The position numbers and the translations under genes were made by a program. 64,000 nucleotides of DNA, from positions 310,001-374,000 of the forward strand of contig VZTG01006663.1 of the NCBI GenBank assembly GCA_013397845.1. Reading direction: 5' to 3'. The stretch is from Melanocharis versteri. Its lineage: Eukaryota > Chordata > Aves > Passeriformes > Melanocharitidae. The notes beneath the pieces are model-generated. The model did not search any database, was not told where the DNA came from, and saw only the letters and a program-made list of their open reading frames with translations. Below, piece after piece: positions 56,801 to 62,800 of this stretch. Each line of letters starts with the position of its first letter. Position 1 is the stretch's first letter.

Positions 56801-59800
56801 TTTGGTGGGGTTTTTTTTACCATCAATGTGCTAGTGTCTCAATCTGTGTACTTTTGCTAAGGATAGCGTTATGGTTTTTGTGACACTTTTTGCCCTTCTA
56901 TGCCAGAAGCACATGCAGAGAAACGAAAAGTAAGGAGGCAAAAAGAGGAAAATCCTGCTACCTCTCAGATTCTTACCAGCATGTTATTTCAGCAGAATGT
57001 GGCACTTGGATAGATTCCTAAGCAAACACTGGCTTAACTGCCAGCTGCACACTAAAGTATCCAATACACTGTGCTGTGCCGTTATTAGAATAATAAAATG
57101 GACAGCGATTTGCAGCTTTTAAAAAGATCCCTGAAAGTCCCATACATCGGGCCTTACATATAAATGTGTAGGACGAGATTGAAGTGCCTTGTCCTCTTCT
57201 GAGATACCTCAAACACTTGTGGCTGCAGAGTTTGCCCTGCTTTATTTAACTTGGCAATTTTTGAGGTCAGTATACTGATTACTGTCAGCCTTGGGGATCC
57301 TCAGAAGCCTATGTGACAAGGCACAAATGAGGGATTGTGAAAATTCTCTTACTGAAAATGCAGACATGATGAAATGTTTATATATGTATAAATGTATTTA
57401 TACACTTTGTTAATTTTTGCTCAAGGCAGTAACAAGACTATAGGTATGTTCTGAATGAAACTCTCAAAGAGATCTAGGTTATATTCGCATGATTGTGATT
57501 GACTTTTCTTAAGTCAATTGTCTTAAGAAATTAAGGCTATTCAGCCAAATTTACATTTAAAATGCTCCTTAAATCCCATTAATTTAATTTTTGATTTGTT
57601 CATCTGTTATTTTGATTCTCTTCAAATCATGTGTTTCTTGTTTATACTCAGTGGAAATTGGAGGAATATTTGAATACTCCAACTAAAAAAATAAGTTCTT
57701 AAAATAATTTCAAGTAGTGAACTGTTCTGTAGTTACACCCAAATTCCATTTCCTAGTTCTCTTACATTTTATTCCTTGCTTTTAGGAAAATGTGGAAAGT
57801 AATGAAATTAATACTGAAATAACAACAGGTATGGAAATATGTTTTTCATTCTTTTTTATGTTAATTCATGAGTTCTGCCCAGATTATTGTAGAAACTGAG
57901 TTTGTCGGTTGTCTGGCAAGCTGTGTTTAGAATAATTGGGATACTTTTGGTATGTGGATGACAGATCTCATCATCTTCTGCTCCCTCCTGATTTGCAGTT
58001 ATTTCCCAAAAGCCAGGCCAGGATGCAGGATATGCAAGACCTTAATTGTTTTTTTTCTCCTAGTAGACTTGATAACACTTTCAGAGTTTGGGAATGTCGA
58101 CTATACAAAATTTTCTTCTACATAAATATTCAAGCAATGAATTATTGAAATAGTATAGCAAAAGCCAACTTGAGTAAAGCATCAGTAAATGGCCTCACAG
58201 ACAAAAGCTTCAAAACTAGGTGAAATTTTAGAAAGAAAATTCTTCCTTATGGTATATGAAGAATTAATTTAAGGATATTTATATCCTTAAAAAATCATAA
58301 TCAAGAGAGAGCCTAGTGCTTATGAGCTAAAGCTGTGCAAATGAGTTGGTGAATTTGCAAGAAGTAAATCCTCCAGATTCTTCTGAATCCCTTAGAAATC
58401 CTCTGCTGGAAAGCAGAATTTCCCAATAATAAGAAATTTTATCATCTACAATATGGATTTAAGATCAATTTGTTTGAAAAAGAAAGCATGCCAAAACCAG
58501 GATATTCCTAAGCCTTGTAGCTGCCCAGTGAAATAGACACTCGTGTTAGGTCTTGCATCCACTGAATGTCTATGAAGGTCCTGCCAGCATCTCCAGCTCT
58601 GGAAAAGTTGCAGCAAAAACTCGAAAAGGTTCTCTGTAATCACCCCCTTGCATTTAGCAAAAGTTTTCAACAAGTATATAAACCTATGATTCCAGAATTG
58701 TTAAGTGTCATTTAGTTATTAAATTTCATTACTGAATTCGTTGTTGTCTCTAGAAGCCTCATGCAGAGGCTGCACATCTGCCTGGTAGCTGTCCTGATGA
58801 CCACTATCCTGCACTCCTCCTCCACTCTCACTTGTGCTTGCAGTTTCTGTAAAATCTACGGCTCTCTTCTAAATAAGGCTCCCCTGCATCACAGAGCAAT
58901 AGTTCTTGCTGGTTTAGATAAGATAATGAAGATTGTTCCCATTTCTTTTCAGTTGTCTTTATCCATACCTCTAATGTTTTTAGAGTAATGCCATCTTGAT
59001 GATGGACTCTATTTTCAAATTTGATTCTTTTTCTAATGTTGTATATTTCTGTGCATTGAAAAGCAATACTAAAACCTTTCGAGAAAATATATGATCATTT
59101 GTGTTCCAAAGCAGAAGAAACAACTAGCTGTAAGAACACCCAAAGTCCAAAGATGAATGTACAGCTGTTGAAGGCTAAAGCAGGACAATCACCTCTACTG
59201 GCTTCTGCTCATGAAAGTAGCTGTATCCGCCTATGGAGTATCCAGGTAGCCAACTGAATGTCTTTGGGAAGGGACCGGAACACTGAGAAGATAATTCCAC
59301 TAATCTTTGGAGAATTGCTGTTTAACTAGCAATTGCAGCAGCAGATATTTATTGCATCTTTTGGTTATCAATTTCTTCCATGGACACAAATTAGTCCTGC
59401 TCTAGTAACTTTAGCAGGGCTTAATGGCAAGCAGAAAACAAAGAAACATTATTTGAAATAATTATAACAAACCAACTCCAAATTTATGTGGAAGTCTAGA
59501 ATTTGATTTTTCACCCACGTTTACCTTCTAAGAAAGAATCATAGGCAAAGCAGAGTGTCCTACTCTCAGAAGAGGATAAATATGTCTGTAAAATTGTACA
59601 AGCCAGATAGCACTAGTAGGGTTACAAACCAGGAGAGAATAATGTCCTAACACATCATGCCTATAACTGTTATGGGCTTGAAAAGCCAGTCATGCAACCA
59701 AATGGCAAAGGCTGATTTTTCATATCTCCTCAGATCTGTAAGACTTTTCCAGACATCATGTTACTCCAAATAAGATACACAAAGTAAATACAGCAAGAAG

Positions 59801-62800
59801 GGAAAGTACCATGATATGATTGGTTGATTGGTGATATTGGTCATTACGGCAGACCGTGATCGTAATAGGTCAGCCACGTAAGGCTTTAACAGGAATCCCA
59901 GCTAAAGCAAGTCATGGGAACAATTTTTCAGAAAGATGGTGATGTAACCTTGCAGACGTTTTATGCAAAAATAGAAGGTGATGGTAAATTATCCGGATAT
60001 AGTAGGTGTGAGCTTTGTTGGGTTTTGTTTTCTTCACGACTGATATATTAGTGTGCTTAGATCCCTATAGGAATCTCCAAGTTCATATGCCAGTGGTATC
60101 ATCACTGGAATGACTGTCATCATCAGTACAGGGATGACAAAATAAGAAGCTAGTTATATGCAAGACATTCCCCCTCACGTCCTCCCAGTCCTGAAGAGGC
60201 AATAATAGAGAAAGTCTACTGGGGCTAACTTGAAAAATAGAACAAGTTGGTGAAGGAGACATCATGGGCCCATTTGCAGCAAAAAACAACATTTCAATAG
60301 CCAATGAGGGGCATACTGATGTTATTCCATAGCAAATGAGGGGTAAGTGGTGAAGTAGGGATAGGTACAACTAGACTGACTTGCCTGAAGAGTTAAATAA
60401 CTTGTCCTTTTGACGTACAAGAGAGAGAAATCCAGAAGAATACACCACAGCTATCTTCATCATTCAGTAGATTTAGGAATTTACCTTCTTAGCAACTTTC
60501 TGAATAGATATGAGCACAGTAATGTTGACTAGATAAAATCAATGGCACTCAAATTCTGATGAATTAATATTTTTAATGTAGGTATTACAAGATAAATATG
60601 TGGGGTTTATTTATTTGTTTGTTTGTTTGTTTGTTTTAGGGAAACTTGATGAAAGAACTTCTGCCTTTTTCAGAATATCCCTCAGGTCCTCTGACAGCAT
60701 TGTGTACAGACATCTTCACTAAAATTCTTTTGGCAGGCAGTAAAGGTGAGTAAACATGTTAGTCATTCTGTTCAGGACAGCCAGTAGAACAAGAAAATAT
60801 CATGCTGTAAATGTGCCAGAAATGTGGAAACGAAGATCCAAGTGCTGCCAGATTTTTTCCATCAAAGCTATAATTAAATAATTGTAAAAGATGTTTTATT
60901 GTATAAAAGGATGGTAGATTAAAACTTAGTGTTATAGTGTTATCAGTAGAATTGTTTTCATAAAAGACATTAAAATTTTCTTCATTCATATGCCCTGAAT
61001 ACACTTTCCATCTAAATTATGATATTAATCCCAAGGGCAAAGATTACTGCTAAGAGCAAGCAAAAATTTCAGTTCCATGGTAATAATATTAAATAAGAAG
61101 TTGCAGCTTGGGCTGTACCAAGAACTATTATTCAAACACTGATACAGAGTGCACTGTAATGGCTCCAGCAGTACACAGCTATATAGGAAAAGCATTTATC
61201 TATGCTAGCAGCTTATTGCTAGACTTTTAGTTTCCCATGAAATCTGGCTTTCATTTGGCAGAATGTTCAAAAGTTTCTCTGCTGTCTGATTCTTTTTCAA
61301 TCTTTTAGAATCAGCCTGGCAATCTTCCATCTCTGTGTCTGTCATAATGTGTCACTTTTTTAAAATACGTATTAGAACTGTTTTCTGCCAGCTTCCTGCT
61401 CTTACGTGGTCAGATATTGGATGGAGCAAGGGATTTTTTCCCCTTTTGTTTCAAAATTGAGGAATAATTTGACTTTTGTACTGAAAATGGTGAGGAGCTT
61501 CCACTCTTCTCTGATTCAAATGAGTAAATGAGTTCAGAAGGGCAGCAGGCACTGAACAGGATTTCAATTAATTGTGGAAAAGTATCCACCCTACTATCTA
61601 TTTATTTGATATTCTCCCTTTGTCTATTTGTGTTTGTGTCACGATGTTTTTGCTTTTCATGCTTTCCGCACTCTTTTTATTTGCAGTGCTGCTACCAATT
61701 TCCTTTCCCCACTACAGATTTTTTCTTGTTATGAAAAGGTCAACTTCTCCGCCTGTCTCCTCCTTTGCTTGCAAATGTACAGTCCTAGAAGTCAGATGTG
61801 ACTGGTATGAAAGTTGGAATTACACAAAATATTCCTCTGTCTTGTAGTAGAAATAAGAAATAAGAGGCAACTTCATCAGGAAAGAGGGAGCCTGGGCAGG
61901 AAACAGAGCAGTTGTAGGTGATAAGGAAAGTGGTTCTTTGATTCTAGTTTCACATGAGAGCACTAAAAGGTTGTAAAACATTAAGCGTTCATTATGTATG
62001 CATTTAATTAAACTTTGTCCATTTTACCAGGATTGAAAACCAGTGTAATCCCCAGGAAGCTCTCATACCTCAGCTGTGCAATAGACAACTGTCTTGACAA
62101 GATGACTCTTATTTTTCACTCATGTAATTCAAAGAAAAAGCTTTACCTTACTTCCATGTCAAACCTATCCAGTTCATGACACATTGTTCACAACTAGCCT
62201 ATGTGTTTCTTTGCATATTAATGAAAAGTTCATTATTTCTACTCTGTGTTTGACAATAAGATAGTTATATTCATTCTAAACTAAGTGGCCTGCGTTCTCT
62301 GCTTCATTCTCCCCAGTGTCTACTGAGAGTAAATGGCAGCTAGTGAAGATGTAGCACTAATGAAACTTATTGATGTTTTGCTTTCTCCTTTCTTAAACAG
62401 AGGGACATATTGTTCGCTGGAACATGGCCTCATATTTAGAAGATTCACAAAATAGAAAAAATGTAAGGAAATATCTCTCAGATCTTCTTAACTTGAACAG
62501 ACAAACAGAAAAAAAAATAATTCAGAGCTCTACAGGGATAAAAATATCTTCTGTGTATAAAGATCATGTTTTGTGCTTGAAATAATAACTTGATGCTGTG
62601 GTAAAAAAATAGAAAAACATAAGTAAAATAGCGTCAGCATTATTTCATTGTGTTCAAAGGAGGTATGTTAGGAATGAATTTACCCATGTCCCCTGAATGA
62701 TGTTTCTACCATATACCATTTGCAGGCTGTTTCATGGAGAGATTATTTTTTCACCTCTTCTAATTTTCAGAAAGACATGCTGATAAATCCACCAAGCTAG

